64,000 bases of DNA from JBCDHN01 sp965224535 (GTDB lineage: Bacteria > Verrucomicrobiota > Verrucomicrobiia > Verrucomicrobiales > DEV007): the NCBI GenBank assembly GCA_965224535.1, contig CBDCZR010000043.1, forward strand, positions 62,001 to 126,000, given 5' to 3'. The stretch's first letter is position 1. Each line of letters opens with the position of its first letter. Under the pieces are notes generated by a model. That model had not been told where the DNA came from, ran no database searches, and saw only the letters and a list, made by a program, of their open reading frames with translations. A program made the position numbers and the translations under genes. Below, piece after piece: positions 25,001 through 32,802 of this stretch.

Positions 25001-26364
25001 GCAATGAGTTGTTCGGTGGCCTTTGCGTCGCCGTTTTTGCCAAAGCCACGAATTGCCGCGTGGATCACGTCTCGATCGGTCTCGGTTTGCAAGTGCTCGA
25101 TGACTAACGGCGTTGCTGAGCTGCCGGCCGCCACGAACAGGCTCTCAATGGCCGTTTCGCGCAAAAGCGTCTCCTCGTTCCGCAAAAAATCGAGGTAAAC
25201 CGGGATTGCCTTGCGCCCCGTGCTCTGCAGCTCGCGCAACGTCTCCAGACGCGCGTCCAAATTGCCGAAAACAAGCCGCCGGGCGAGGGTATCCGGCGCT
25301 TGGTTGCCCACCAGCGGCAGCGTCATGCCGTAGAGGATCTCCTGCATGCGGCGGCGGGCCGCGTTCGGCAAATCCGCGTTTTCGTCCAAAAATTTGCGAA
25401 GCGAGTTGGCGGCGTTTTCCCCGCCATGGCGGATCATCCGCGCGGCCCGGTTGGCCCGCTCGCGGTTGTCGGAGACCAAATCGCGCAAGTAGCCGGAAAT
25501 CTGAGCTTCATCCAAGACCGCGAAGACCGATTCGACCTTTTCGCCCTCCGCGTCGGCCCAATCGCGCCATCTGTTGATCGCCTCGAGGTTTTGGAGCTTA
25601 GCTTGCTCGTTAGCCGCCCAAACGTCGAGCCCAAAGTTGTCGCCGGTGAGTTCCTCCAAGATCTCCAGCGCACCCAGGCGCACCGGCAGCCGCGCGTGGG
25701 TTAGCAACCCGGTGACGGCCTTGCGCGGAAAGGGATCCAGCCGAATGATCCGGTCGCGCACTTCTTTGCGCTTGGCGGCGTCACCCAGCGCCAGCATCAC
25801 CTCCGGCCACTTCTCCGGCTCCAGCTTGCCGCCGTCGATCGCCGCGAGGAGTTCGCGAAACGGCAGGTCCTGCTGCTTGAGAAATTCCGCGCTCAGGGCT
25901 CCCCGCAGCAGCTGCAACATCTGGGGAGCGCCGACGAATCCGTCCGCGCCGTCGCGCACGTCGCCGCCGGCCGATAAAATGCGAAAAGCGGGCACGCCGC
26001 GGACCATGTAGCGCTGCGCGGTGGCCTGGTTGCGGTCGATGTCGATCTCCACGCGCACGAAGTGCTGCAGTTGCTCCATCACCGCGGTGTCGGTCAGCAC
26101 CTCGCTTCTCGTGCGGCGGCACCAGGCACACCACTCGGCGTCGAAGAACACGACGACTGGCTTGTAAGTCGCGCTGGCTTCAGCCAGGGCCTGCTCCAGG
26201 TCCACCCGCCAATCCAGCGCATCCGGAAACAGCGTCTGCCCGGCGGCGGCTTCCGGCTTGATGTCGCCGGGTTTGACCGGGCTGGTCGCCTTTGGCGCGG
26301 CTTGCAAAATCGCCGCCGACGCTAACAGAAGCAAAATCGCCGCCTGCCTAGTAAAGTAGCGCAT
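22024..26364 (-). CDS. Giant fused thioredoxin-HEAT-thioredoxin-CcdA/DsbD protein
   Basis: 1446 residues. In order: signal peptide (MRYFTRQAAILLLLASAAILQA), a thioredoxin-like domain with CAWC (C79-C82), and about 900 residues of HEAT-type helical repeats (for example DLVSDNRERANRAARMIRHGG). Next is a second thioredoxin-like domain with CGEC near residue 1100 (MVKLLFFSNPGCGECERV). Last is a polytopic CcdA/DsbD-type membrane domain with the paired cysteines in GVNPCAFATII (about 1230) and ELACTGQVYAPTI (about 1360). This forms a full path for reductant from cytosol to periplasm. Its start overlaps the DUF4159 gene end by 17 bases. Known DsbD has a similar relay, but without a HEAT array. Confidence 0.9.
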   Translation of the reverse strand: MRYFTRQAAILLLLASAAILQAAPKATSPVKPGDIKPEAAAGQTLFPDALDWRVDLEQALAEASATYKPVVVFFDAEWCAWCRRTRSEVLTDTAVMEQLQHFVRVEIDIDRNQATAQRYMVRGVPAFRILSAGGDVRDGADGFVGAPQMLQLLRGALSAEFLKQQDLPFRELLAAIDGGKLEPEKWPEVMLALGDAAKRKEVRDRIIRLDPFPRKAVTGLLTHARLPVRLGALEILEELTGDNFGLDVWAANEQAKLQNLEAINRWRDWADAEGEKVESVFAVLDEAQISGYLRDLVSDNRERANRAARMIRHGGENAANSLRKFLDENADLPNAARRRMQEILYGMTLPLVGNQAPDTLARRLVFGNLDARLETLRELQSTGRKAIPVYLDFLRNEETLLRETAIESLFVAAGSSATPLVIEHLQTETDRDVIHAAIRGFGKNGDAKATEQLIAFLGHESENLVIGTLISLGEAKARGANVQKAILECLKDERWRVRAGALDAIEKIRDQSYSKHLVPLTRDEDDFVRFAAIKAIARLGDRSIAKDLEQLFMDHDDLKGPVVGALYRMNAPVSKAMMDELKEADPDVVLSVLGAMADSAGQGELELARRFAVHADLDIACAALGIIAKAGLGVVENQKIVMAALDTAEPAKHAAILENFQLDRNLLRAQRVRAQAGNRYPAASVSRLERVFQAFLGENTEDPVVVLGDLMKRVKRVFDRSQDSPVIRFHAAVSLVKGGNGSVLPFLMDEMDTFTVDQRMSLIYAASRASGTDVLPLVERLLRDPSSQVRAEAAETALDTERVEMLETVMGEVFRINATLKPWELADYEINGLVSQSKAKAALESWSRKLTERAQPALQTLGLVLAAHAKPSEIFELVEPFLDSPDANHRRAAFYALGVSNWGKFQDFARNVAGDPADKVRAVLPAVAGQGGTWYHYFDSEHFQRSSVRRTPPTGLREETLDALRLLADDTAPAVRLDASFVLLERGEKVDPGSLRETLRQIPDRSSLGYRIRSYLESNSNSLDESLAFLLDYVDERRISSHTLQEIRKKLNLSPKKGAELAFLSRNGAPAAASPPSNAAALPKIAPPAASMVKLLFFSNPGCGECERVEDLLDDIRSSFPRLQIDAQNIRKSHSAQLSEALAERFGVPEKQRLVTPAIFTRAGYLIKEEIDIIRLGELLQRAASSRGDDSWAKLDAAELATAGAAISQRFASVNLGVIAGAGLIDGVNPCAFATIILFLSYLQIARRGKREMLVVGLAFILGVFVTYFLLGLGLVEAVTRLQVLQTFSTVLTWMLAAFVLVIMVLNLRDGILCLQGRLQETTLQLPGIIKDRVREIVRTGARHRRFVIAAFVSGVIISVLELACTGQVYAPTIYYMVQAGSGLAVWYLLLYNIAFVLPLGIIFILAMFGLRSEALIEFQKNRTALVKFATAALFLVLFVVLIWTA

Positions 26365-27103
26365 AGGCCAGGATGTTGACGTTCATCTCCAGCGAATTTT
26401 TGATCTCGTTGCCGCCGCAACAGCAACAACCGTGGGCGTTTTTGGAGTCATTGAGCCCCTCTTCGGAAAAAACGACGACCATCTTGCCGTTGACCTCCGC
26501 ACCCTCCAATTTCGCGAAGCCGCTGCTCTTCGACAACGCCAGTTTTTCGACCGTGTAAACCGTGCGGAACATCGGGTGCTCGAAATCGATGTTTTTCAGG
26601 CCGTCCTCGCCAAAAATCTTGCGCATTTCGCTCCGGAACGAACGGCTCCACTCCTTGTTCGAGCAACTGGCCGACGCGAGGAGAAAACCGCCGTTTTCCA
26701 GGTAACGCTTCAAATTCTCCCGTTCCTTGGTCGAGAGGAAAAACGCCGCCTCGCCGGTCATGATGACGAACGGGAAGGAAAACAGGTCGTCGGAGCCTAA
26801 CTTCACCGTTTTGAAGCGGCGTTCGGTGGGAATCGTCGTTTTTTGCTGCATCGCGCTCAAAAACTGATCGCTGAAGCAGTTGGAGGTGCGCGTGCCGGCG
26901 TAAATGAGGTTGCCGCACTGGATCACGGCGTCTTTGGCGGGGCAAATTCCGATGCCCAGGCACCAGGCTCCTAACAGACAGAGAATTAAGGGACGAAAAG
27001 GACTGAAGGGACGAAAGGGACGATTCTTCGAAGACCGGTCGTTTCGGTCCCTTCTGTCCTTTTGGTCCCTTTTCGCGGCTTGTGTGTGATTTGGAGTTTT
27101 CAT
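26348..27103 (-). CDS. DUF4159 domain protein with a repeat-expanded signal-peptide n-region
   Basis: 251 residues. ATG 27103 overlaps the DUF4175 stop codon (TGATG), so translation is coupled and this start is firm. The DUF4159 core is seen from about residue 60 (DAVIQCGNLIYAGTRTSNCFSDQF) through FPFVIMTGEAAFFLS, ENLKRYLENGGFLLASASCSN and EMNVNILAYALLY; the fold resembles glutamine-amidotransferase-like domains. A CCCCGG cluster occurs near residue 225. Residues about 9-39 (KRDQKDRRDRNDR ... FRPFSPFRP) are encoded by an inverted pair of 9-base arrays and precede the hydrophobic signal core LILCLLGAWCLGIGICPA. Member of the MoxR/VWA operon. Confidence 0.87.
   Translation of the reverse strand: MKTPNHTQAAKRDQKDRRDRNDRSSKNRPFRPFSPFRPLILCLLGAWCLGIGICPAKDAVIQCGNLIYAGTRTSNCFSDQFLSAMQQKTTIPTERRFKTVKLGSDDLFSFPFVIMTGEAAFFLSTKERENLKRYLENGGFLLASASCSNKEWSRSFRSEMRKIFGEDGLKNIDFEHPMFRTVYTVEKLALSKSSGFAKLEGAEVNGKMVVVFSEEGLNDSKNAHGCCCCGGNEIKNSLEMNVNILAYALLY
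26986..27077. repeat. Inverted pair of 9-base arrays within the DUF4159 signal-peptide region
   Basis: Left arm: TTAAGGGAC, GAAAAGGAC, TGAAGGGAC, GAAAGGGAC (26986-27021). Spacer of 20 bases. Right arm: TTTCGGTCC, CTTCTGTCC, TTTTGGTCC, CTTTTCGCG (27042-27077). The arms are imperfect reverse complements, so the mRNA near the start codon could fold into a long hairpin. One arm translates to a basic DR-rich peptide and the other to an FRPF-type peptide. Confidence 0.82.
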
Positions 27104-29871
27104 CGGTCGGAGTCGTCGAAGCTGCTGAAGTAACGTTTCACCGCGTCGCGGTATTTTCCGGGAACCAGTTCCATTTGGCCCAAGCTCTCGGTTCGAGTGG
27201 TTTGCTGATTTTCGGGGTTAATTCGATCGGTTTGCTGGGCGGCGGTTTGGGCCCGGTTCCCGCCTCCGCCGCTACCTTGGCCGCCTCGCGCGGAATTCGC
27301 CCGCGGGTTCAGTTCCATGCGGTCGGGGCCTAACACGGGCACATTCAGCTGGCTGTAGCCGCTCATCGCGTAGCCGCTGTCAAGGTCTCCGCCAGCGCCA
27401 ATTCCGCCTCCGCTGCGGCTCATGCCGGGTTTATTGCCGGGCTGGCCGCGGCCGCGATTTCCCGCGCGTCCGGCGATGCCCATCAACAGCTGCTCCAGCG
27501 TCTGTTTCAGGCCCGGGGGCATCCCAAATTCGTTGCGGCCCTGACAGAGCGACCCGAATTTCGCGACGTCCTCCGAGTTGCCCTCGCCGGAAACCAGGCT
27601 CTCCAGCTTTTCCAGCGCCAGTTGGGTGAATTGGTGTGCGGAGGGGCCGTTTTGGTTGTTGGCGTCTTGCGCGCTGCGTTCCATGTCGTTGGCGGCGCGG
27701 GTCCGGCGCAGGGCTTGAAGGAAGGCGCTACCGGCCTGCTTCAGTTCATCCTGCGCGGCGGGCAACCCTTCCAGCGCTTCGCTCAAGTATTCCTCGAATT
27801 CGCCCAGTTTTTCGCGAATTTTCTGCTGAACGCGGCCCAGCGCCTGGAGTTGGTTTGCCCGTCCGCCGCCGTTTTCCTGGAATTTGCGCAAGCGCCGTTC
27901 GAAGGCGATTTGCTCGCGCAAAACCTGCGAAAATCTGGCCGCAGCCTCCATGACCCGGCCGATTGACGCGGCGTCCTCGGCTTGGCCGACTTGTTGCTCG
28001 AATTCATCGCGAGAGAGCCCCAGCGCTTCCAGCATGTCCGCAATTTCCTCGCGCAATTGTGCTTCGCTCTCGAATTCCTCGCCCAGCCGTTCGGCGATTT
28101 TCGCAACGTCTTCGCCGGTTTGCCGCGATTGCTCGATGAGTTGCTTTTCCAGGTCGTAAACCGCGAAATCCTTCGCCAATTTTTTCAAAAATCCGGCCGC
28201 ATCGTTGGCGGCGGCCTTGGCTTGGGCGCGTTTTTCCGCGTTGCCGGGATCCTCGCGCAGCGCTTCGAGCCGTTGCTGCAAATCGCGCAATTTTTCCTGC
28301 ACCACGTAGTATCGCTCCAAAAAGCCGTCCACGGTCGTTCGAGCGCGGATCATGGCGGCGTAATCCTCCTCGGAAATGACTTGAACCCGCGCAACTTCGG
28401 ACGCGGCCATACCCAACAAGCTGGGGTTCGTGTCGCTGGCTTCCAGGTAAAGCTCCAAAACGTCGCCGGGGGCCACGCCGAGGCTGGCCAGATCCAAATC
28501 CTCGCGGTAGCCGAAACTGCGCCGCTGCGTCTCCGGTACCAAATTTTTCATCCGGTCGCGATAACCCACCACGTTGCGCACCAGTTCCACCCGGCTCAAT
28601 CCCAGGTCGTCCGACGCCTTGCCGGAGATTGGCACCTGAATGCCCGGCGTGGCCAGCACGAAGGCCGGCGGATTCGCCATTTCCACCTCCGGCGGAGTAT
28701 CCGGCACGAGTTGTTGGCGAATTTGGAAGGGCTCGTCGTTTCGCACGCCGCGCACGTCCCAAATTTCGATTTCCAGGTCCGCCTCGCGGTCGAGTTTCCA
28801 GGCGAAGCTGAGGCTGTGCGGTCCGGATTGGGTGGCCTCAATGGCGCGCTCTTCGGTGGGGTTGTTGGCATCGCGCACCAGCAGTTTGCCGCCGGAAAGC
28901 GGGCGGTTGCTGGTGACGGCAAGCTGCAATTCCGTGCCCCGCAGCCCTTCCAAAGCCTCCGCTCCGGCGATGAACGAGCGCTCCGGCAAGTTGGCGTATT
29001 CCGGCGGATTCAAGGTGACGCTGGCCAACGCGATTTTCGGCTGAAGCAGCAATTCAATGGGTTGCCATTTGCTGCGTCCCTTGCCGGCGGCGAAGGCGAA
29101 TTCGAGCGGTTGGGTCACTTTTTCCAGGCGCTGGGCAAAACGGCTCGGGCCCTCCTGAAAACACGCGGTTCGGAAGATTTCGCCGCTGCTCGGGTTGCGT
29201 GTCAGGAACCAAACCTGGGACTTAACAGGCGCCCCCGAAATTTCCACGGCGACTTCTGCGTTTTGGCCGTAAATCACTTTTGGGACGCTGGGCTCGATGG
29301 CGAACTGGTACGGGCTGTAGGGCGGCAAATCGCGCCACGGCATTGCCAACCGCGGAACCACGACGCAGGCCACGGCCCAAAACGCGCCGGCAATCCCCGC
29401 GACGAGCAACGCCTGCAAAGCAAAGCGCCGCAAATCGCGCCGCACCTGCTGGTTTGGGAACGCGCTCAGCAGGGACATCCCCTCGAGCTGGGTACCGGCT
29501 TCGCGGACGCTTTCTTCGACCAGGTAACGCTCGAATTCCGTGCCGGCAGCGGCTTCGCGGCCCAATTCCAGCGCGGTGAGGGCCGGTTGGCGCCGATTTT
29601 CCAGAATGGCGTCGGCGCGTCGCGCCATGTCGGCATCGGTTAACGACCAAGCTCGGACCAAGCGAAGGATCAGCCAGGCCGCGGCCAAACCTAACAAAGT
29701 CACCCCGGCCACCGTCCTGACACGTTCGTCAAAGGCCAGGAAAACGTCCAACAAACCGTAGACTAACAAAGCCACCAACAACCAGCCGGCCACCTCGTAA
29801 ATCGCCGCCAGGGTCAATCCCTGCTGCCACACCTTCCGAAGTCGGCGCAACCGGTTGAGAAACGCCTCCAT
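27100..29871 (-). CDS. DUF4175 family membrane protein
   Basis: 923 residues from ATG 29871, which overlaps the upstream Uma2 gene's stop (TGATG); the frame is open to 30000 but the extension is a shadow of the Uma2 gene. Two N-terminal transmembrane helices (LTLAAIYEVAGWLLVALLVYGLL and VAGVTLLGLAAAWLILRLV) and a third near residue 165 are followed by Ig-like periplasmic segments (about 200-470). A long coiled-coil region (about 510-760) and a Gly/Asn/Arg-rich low-complexity tail come next, and the C-terminus ends LVPGKYRDAVKRYFSSFDDSDR. This layout is that of DUF4175 proteins, regularly found with MoxR/VWA/DUF4159 genes. Likely an envelope scaffold; no enzymatic motif. Confidence 0.88.
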   Translation of the reverse strand: MEAFLNRLRRLRKVWQQGLTLAAIYEVAGWLLVALLVYGLLDVFLAFDERVRTVAGVTLLGLAAAWLILRLVRAWSLTDADMARRADAILENRRQPALTALELGREAAAGTEFERYLVEESVREAGTQLEGMSLLSAFPNQQVRRDLRRFALQALLVAGIAGAFWAVACVVVPRLAMPWRDLPPYSPYQFAIEPSVPKVIYGQNAEVAVEISGAPVKSQVWFLTRNPSSGEIFRTACFQEGPSRFAQRLEKVTQPLEFAFAAGKGRSKWQPIELLLQPKIALASVTLNPPEYANLPERSFIAGAEALEGLRGTELQLAVTSNRPLSGGKLLVRDANNPTEERAIEATQSGPHSLSFAWKLDREADLEIEIWDVRGVRNDEPFQIRQQLVPDTPPEVEMANPPAFVLATPGIQVPISGKASDDLGLSRVELVRNVVGYRDRMKNLVPETQRRSFGYREDLDLASLGVAPGDVLELYLEASDTNPSLLGMAASEVARVQVISEEDYAAMIRARTTVDGFLERYYVVQEKLRDLQQRLEALREDPGNAEKRAQAKAAANDAAGFLKKLAKDFAVYDLEKQLIEQSRQTGEDVAKIAERLGEEFESEAQLREEIADMLEALGLSRDEFEQQVGQAEDAASIGRVMEAAARFSQVLREQIAFERRLRKFQENGGGRANQLQALGRVQQKIREKLGEFEEYLSEALEGLPAAQDELKQAGSAFLQALRRTRAANDMERSAQDANNQNGPSAHQFTQLALEKLESLVSGEGNSEDVAKFGSLCQGRNEFGMPPGLKQTLEQLLMGIAGRAGNRGRGQPGNKPGMSRSGGGIGAGGDLDSGYAMSGYSQLNVPVLGPDRMELNPRANSARGGQGSGGGGNRAQTAAQQTDRINPENQQTTRTESLGQMELVPGKYRDAVKRYFSSFDDSDR

Positions 29872-30584
29872 CAGCCGCCCCCCTTCCTGGCCAGCAACTT
29901 TTTCGCGAACGCCGCGTGCTCCGGACTCGCGAGCCCTCGCTGCAAAACCTCCATCACCCGCGCGCCGTCCTCCGCGACCATCGCGCCCGGGTCCAGCCAA
30001 AGGCCCGGAAAAACCTCGCTGCGCAAAATTCCGTCCTCATCGGGCTCAATTTCGACAAATTCGCCGTTTTCAAGCTTCCACCAGTCGATTTTGCCGGAAC
30101 GTGTCCTCCAGAGCACGTACTCGCGCATCCCGGAGTCGAGGTAGCTGTCTTTTTTCGCGTTGGCGTCGATGGAAGCTGAGCTTGCGGCGACCTCGAAGCC
30201 GAGTTCCGGCGCGCCATCAACAATTTCGTCCGTTACCTGCGATTGCCCACCAAATTCGGCCAAAATGCGGAGAAGCCCGTCAGGCTGAGGGACATCTTTG
30301 TCCCCGAGTTTGGTCGATGAGTTTGCGGCTGCCTCGGTGCCGGGAGTTGAGATGGAGTAGGTCCAAAGCCAACCCTGGGCGAAGTTGTCCGGCTTGCCGT
30401 GCTTTTTGATGTGGACGGGGGATGCCATGATGTGAACGGTTCCTTGGATCAACTCGGCCTTTTTCAGGTCCGGCATCGCATCGTAGCGGCGCAAAAATTC
30501 GTCCGCATCGAGGCGGTCGCCGTCCTTCAGCGGCGCGATGCGTTCTCGGGTAATTTTTGGAGGTTGGGTGTCGAGCGTGACCAT
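29871..30584 (-). CDS. Uma2-like (DUF820) protein, copy A
   Basis: 237 residues from ATG 30584 (MVTLDTQPPKI); a TTG one codon earlier is also possible. Uma2 proteins have a PD-(D/E)XK restriction-endonuclease-like fold. The start of the domain is LDADEFLRRYDAMPDLKKAELIQG, and the active-site region is PELGFEVAASS followed by AKKDSYLDSGMREYVLW. The usual PDL at this point reads PEL, so one ligand is changed from Asp to Glu. Type-A features: VHIKKHGKPDNFAQGWLWTY and TDEIVDGAPELGF. Fourth in a row of four paralogues; coupled to DUF4175. Function of the family is unknown. Confidence 0.88.
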   Translation of the reverse strand: MVTLDTQPPKITRERIAPLKDGDRLDADEFLRRYDAMPDLKKAELIQGTVHIMASPVHIKKHGKPDNFAQGWLWTYSISTPGTEAAANSSTKLGDKDVPQPDGLLRILAEFGGQSQVTDEIVDGAPELGFEVAASSASIDANAKKDSYLDSGMREYVLWRTRSGKIDWWKLENGEFVEIEPDEDGILRSEVFPGLWLDPGAMVAEDGARVMEVLQRGLASPEHAAFAKKLLARKGGG

Positions 30585-30599
30585 CAAATTTCGAGTTGG

Positions 30600-31313
30600 T
30601 TAGGTTGAGGCCCGTTTTGCGAGAGTTTTCACGAACGCCGTGTGTTCCGGACTAGCGAGCCCTTGCTGCAAAACCTCCATCACCCGTGCGCCGTTCTCCT
30701 CGACCATCGCGGCCGGGTCCAGCCAAAGCCCCGGAAAAACCTCACTGCGCAAAATCCCGTCCTCACCAGGCTCAATTTCGGTGAATTCGCCGTTTTCCAG
30801 CTTCCACCAGTCGATTTTGCCGGAACGCGTCCGCCAGAGCACGTACTCGCGCATCCCGGAATCGAGGTAGCTGTCTTTTTTCGCGTTGGCGTCGATGGAA
30901 GCTGAGCTTGCGGCGACTTCGAAGCCGAGTTCCGGCGCGCCAACTAGGAGGTTTTTTTCAACGCGAGTCTGTCCGCCAAATTCCGGCAAAATGCGGAGCA
31001 ATCCATCGGGTTGAGGGACGTCCTTCGGACCCAATTTCGTGGTGGCGTTAACCGCGGACTTTGTGCCGGGCGTTGCGATTGCGTAGCTGAAGAGCCAACC
31101 CTGCACAAAACTGTCCGGCTCTCCATGTTGTTCGATGTATACGGGGGATGCCATGATGTGAACGGTTCCTTGGATCAACTCCGCCTTTTTCAGGTCCGGC
31201 ATCGCATCGTAGCGGCGCAGAAATTCGTCCGCATCCAGGCGATCGCCGTCCTTCAGCGGCGGCGGGACGCCTTCTCGCGTGATTTTTGGGGGCTGGGTGT
31301 CGAGCGTAACCAT
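30600..31313 (-). CDS. Uma2-like (DUF820) protein, copy B
   Basis: 237 residues from ATG 31313. The long upstream frame to 31454 is rejected because it would overlap copy A' and because all four copies begin MVTLD. Same domain layout as copy A but type-B in the middle (VYIEQHGEPDSFVQGWLFSYAIATPGTKS, RVEKNLLVGAPELGF). Fifteen bases separate its stop from the start of copy A, and 14 bases separate its start from the stop of the next copy, so the four are one transcription unit. Confidence 0.88.
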   Translation of the reverse strand: MVTLDTQPPKITREGVPPPLKDGDRLDADEFLRRYDAMPDLKKAELIQGTVHIMASPVYIEQHGEPDSFVQGWLFSYAIATPGTKSAVNATTKLGPKDVPQPDGLLRILPEFGGQTRVEKNLLVGAPELGFEVAASSASIDANAKKDSYLDSGMREYVLWRTRSGKIDWWKLENGEFTEIEPGEDGILRSEVFPGLWLDPAAMVEENGARVMEVLQQGLASPEHTAFVKTLAKRAST

Positions 31314-31327
31314 CAAATCGAGTGGAT

Positions 31328-32038
31328 CTAGGTTGAGTTGCGTTTTGCGAGGACTTTCACGAACGCCGCGTGTTCCGGACTGGCTAGTCCCCGCTGCAAG
31401 GCCTCCATCACTCGCGCCCCGTTCTCCTCGATCATCGCGCCCGGGTCCAGCCAAAGGCCCGGAAAAACCTCGCTGCGCAAAATTCCGTCCTCACCGGGCT
31501 CAATTTCGACGAATTCGCCGTTTTCCAGCTTCCACCAGTTAATTTCGCCGGAAATCGTCCGCCAGAGCACATATTCGCGCATCCCGGAGTCGAGGTAGCT
31601 GTCCTTTTTCGCGTTGGCGTCAATGGAAGCCGAACTTGCGGCAACTTCGAAGCCGAGTTCCGGCGCGCCATCGACAATTTCGTCGGTCACTTGCGATTGA
31701 CCGCCAAATTCGGACAGGATTCGGAGCAAACCATCCGGCTGAGGAACATCACTCTCCCCAAGTTTGGTGGATGAGTTTGCGGCTGCCTCGGTGCCGGGTG
31801 TTGAGATGGAGTAGGTCCAGAGCCAACCTTGTGCGAAGTTATCCGGTTTGCCGTGATTTTTGATGTGGACGGGCGATGCCATGATGTGAACGGTTCCTTG
31901 GATCAGCTCGGCCTTTTTCAGCTCCGGCATGGCATCGTAGCGGCGCAAAAATTCGTCCGCATCCAGCCGGTCGCCGTCCTTCAGCGGCGCGATGCGTTCT
32001 CGCGTGATTTTTGGCGACTGGGTGTCGAGCGTGACCAT
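31328..32038 (-). CDS. Uma2-like (DUF820) protein, copy A'
   Basis: 236 residues from ATG 32038 (MVTLDTQSPKI). Type-A central region (VHIKNHGKPDNFAQGWLWTYSISTPGTEAA), closest to copy A. The active-site stretch again reads PELGFEVAASS. Its C-terminus (SPEHAAFVKVLAKRNST) is like that of copies B and B' rather than copy A (FAKKLLARKGGG), so copy A has a different tail, perhaps from its junction with DUF4175. Confidence 0.88.
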   Translation of the reverse strand: MVTLDTQSPKITRERIAPLKDGDRLDADEFLRRYDAMPELKKAELIQGTVHIMASPVHIKNHGKPDNFAQGWLWTYSISTPGTEAAANSSTKLGESDVPQPDGLLRILSEFGGQSQVTDEIVDGAPELGFEVAASSASIDANAKKDSYLDSGMREYVLWRTISGEINWWKLENGEFVEIEPGEDGILRSEVFPGLWLDPGAMIEENGARVMEALQRGLASPEHAAFVKVLAKRNST

Positions 32039-32051
32039 CAAAATTCGATTT

Positions 32052-32762
32052 TTAGGTTGAGCTACGTTTTGCGAGGTTTTTCACGAATGCTGCGTGTTCC
32101 GGACTGGCGAGCCCGTGTTGCAAAACCTCCATCATTTGCGAGCCGTCCTCCTTCAACATCGCCGCTGGGTCGAGCCAAAGCCCCGGAAAAACCTCGCTGC
32201 GCAAAATTCCGTCCTCACCGGGCTCAATTTCGACAAATTCGCCGTTTTCCAGCTTCCACCAGTCGATTTTGCCGGAAATCGTCCGCCAGAGGACGTATTC
32301 GCGCATCCCGGAATCGAGGTAGCTGTCCTTCTTCGCGTTGGCATCGATGGAAGCTGAGCTTGCGGCGACTTCGAAACCGAGTTCCGGCGCGCCAACGAGG
32401 ATTTTTTTCTCAACCCGGGTTTGTCCGCCAAATCCCGGCAAAATGCGAAGCAATCCATCTGGCTGAGGGACGTCCTTCGCACCCAATTTCGTGGTTGCGT
32501 TGACCGCGGATTTTGTGCCGGGCGTAGCGATCGCGTAATTGAAGAGCCAACCCTGCGCAAAACTATCCGGCTCGCTGTGTTGTTCGATGTGGACGGGGGA
32601 TGCCATGATGTGAACGGTTCCTTGGATCAGCTCGGCCTTTTTCAGCTCCGGCATGGCATCGTAGCGGCGCAAAAATTCGTCCGCATCCAGCCGGTCGCCG
32701 TTTTTCAACCGTGGCACGGTGATCGGTGGTGGTTTTTGAGGTTTGCTGTCCAGCGTGACCAT
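32052..32762 (-). CDS. Uma2-like (DUF820) protein, copy B'
   Basis: 236 residues from ATG 32762 (MVTLDSKPQKP). Type-B central region (VHIEQHSEPDSFAQGWLFNYAIATPGTKS, RVEKKILVGAPELGF), closest to copy B. Its N-terminus is the most diverged of the four (KPPPITVPRLKNGD). First of the four in transcription order, 40 bases after the VWA gene at 32803-35019. Confidence 0.88.
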   Translation of the reverse strand: MVTLDSKPQKPPPITVPRLKNGDRLDADEFLRRYDAMPELKKAELIQGTVHIMASPVHIEQHSEPDSFAQGWLFNYAIATPGTKSAVNATTKLGAKDVPQPDGLLRILPGFGGQTRVEKKILVGAPELGFEVAASSASIDANAKKDSYLDSGMREYVLWRTISGKIDWWKLENGEFVEIEPGEDGILRSEVFPGLWLDPAAMLKEDGSQMMEVLQHGLASPEHAAFVKNLAKRSST

Positions 32763-32802
32763 CAACGCCAAGGCTAGTCGGTTTGGGAGGATTTGGCAAG
32801 GT

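Larger units (their letters stand above)
29871..32762 (-). repeat. Two-gene tandem duplication of Uma2 genes (A-B-A-B)
   Basis: Four consecutive Uma2-like genes alternate in type. Copies 29871-30584 and 31328-32038 share NFAQGWLWTYSISTPGTEAA and QVTDEIVDG. Copies 30600-31313 and 32052-32762 share F.QGWLF.YAIATPGTKSAVN and RVEK..LVG. The offset between like copies is about 1.45 kb in both cases, so a two-gene unit was duplicated rather than one gene three times. Confidence 0.85.

Noticed and set aside
27982..29643. 553-codon plus-strand frame opposite DUF4175
   Set aside because: Antisense shadow of a supported gene with membrane helices and coupled start.
29872..30000. Upstream extension of the DUF4175 gene to 30000
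   Set aside because: The extra 43 residues are encoded over the Uma2 gene in another frame, and the ATG at 29871 is coupled to the Uma2 stop.
29871..32762. CRISPR-like periodic similarity
   Set aside because: The repeats are whole genes of about 700 bases, not short repeats with unique spacers.
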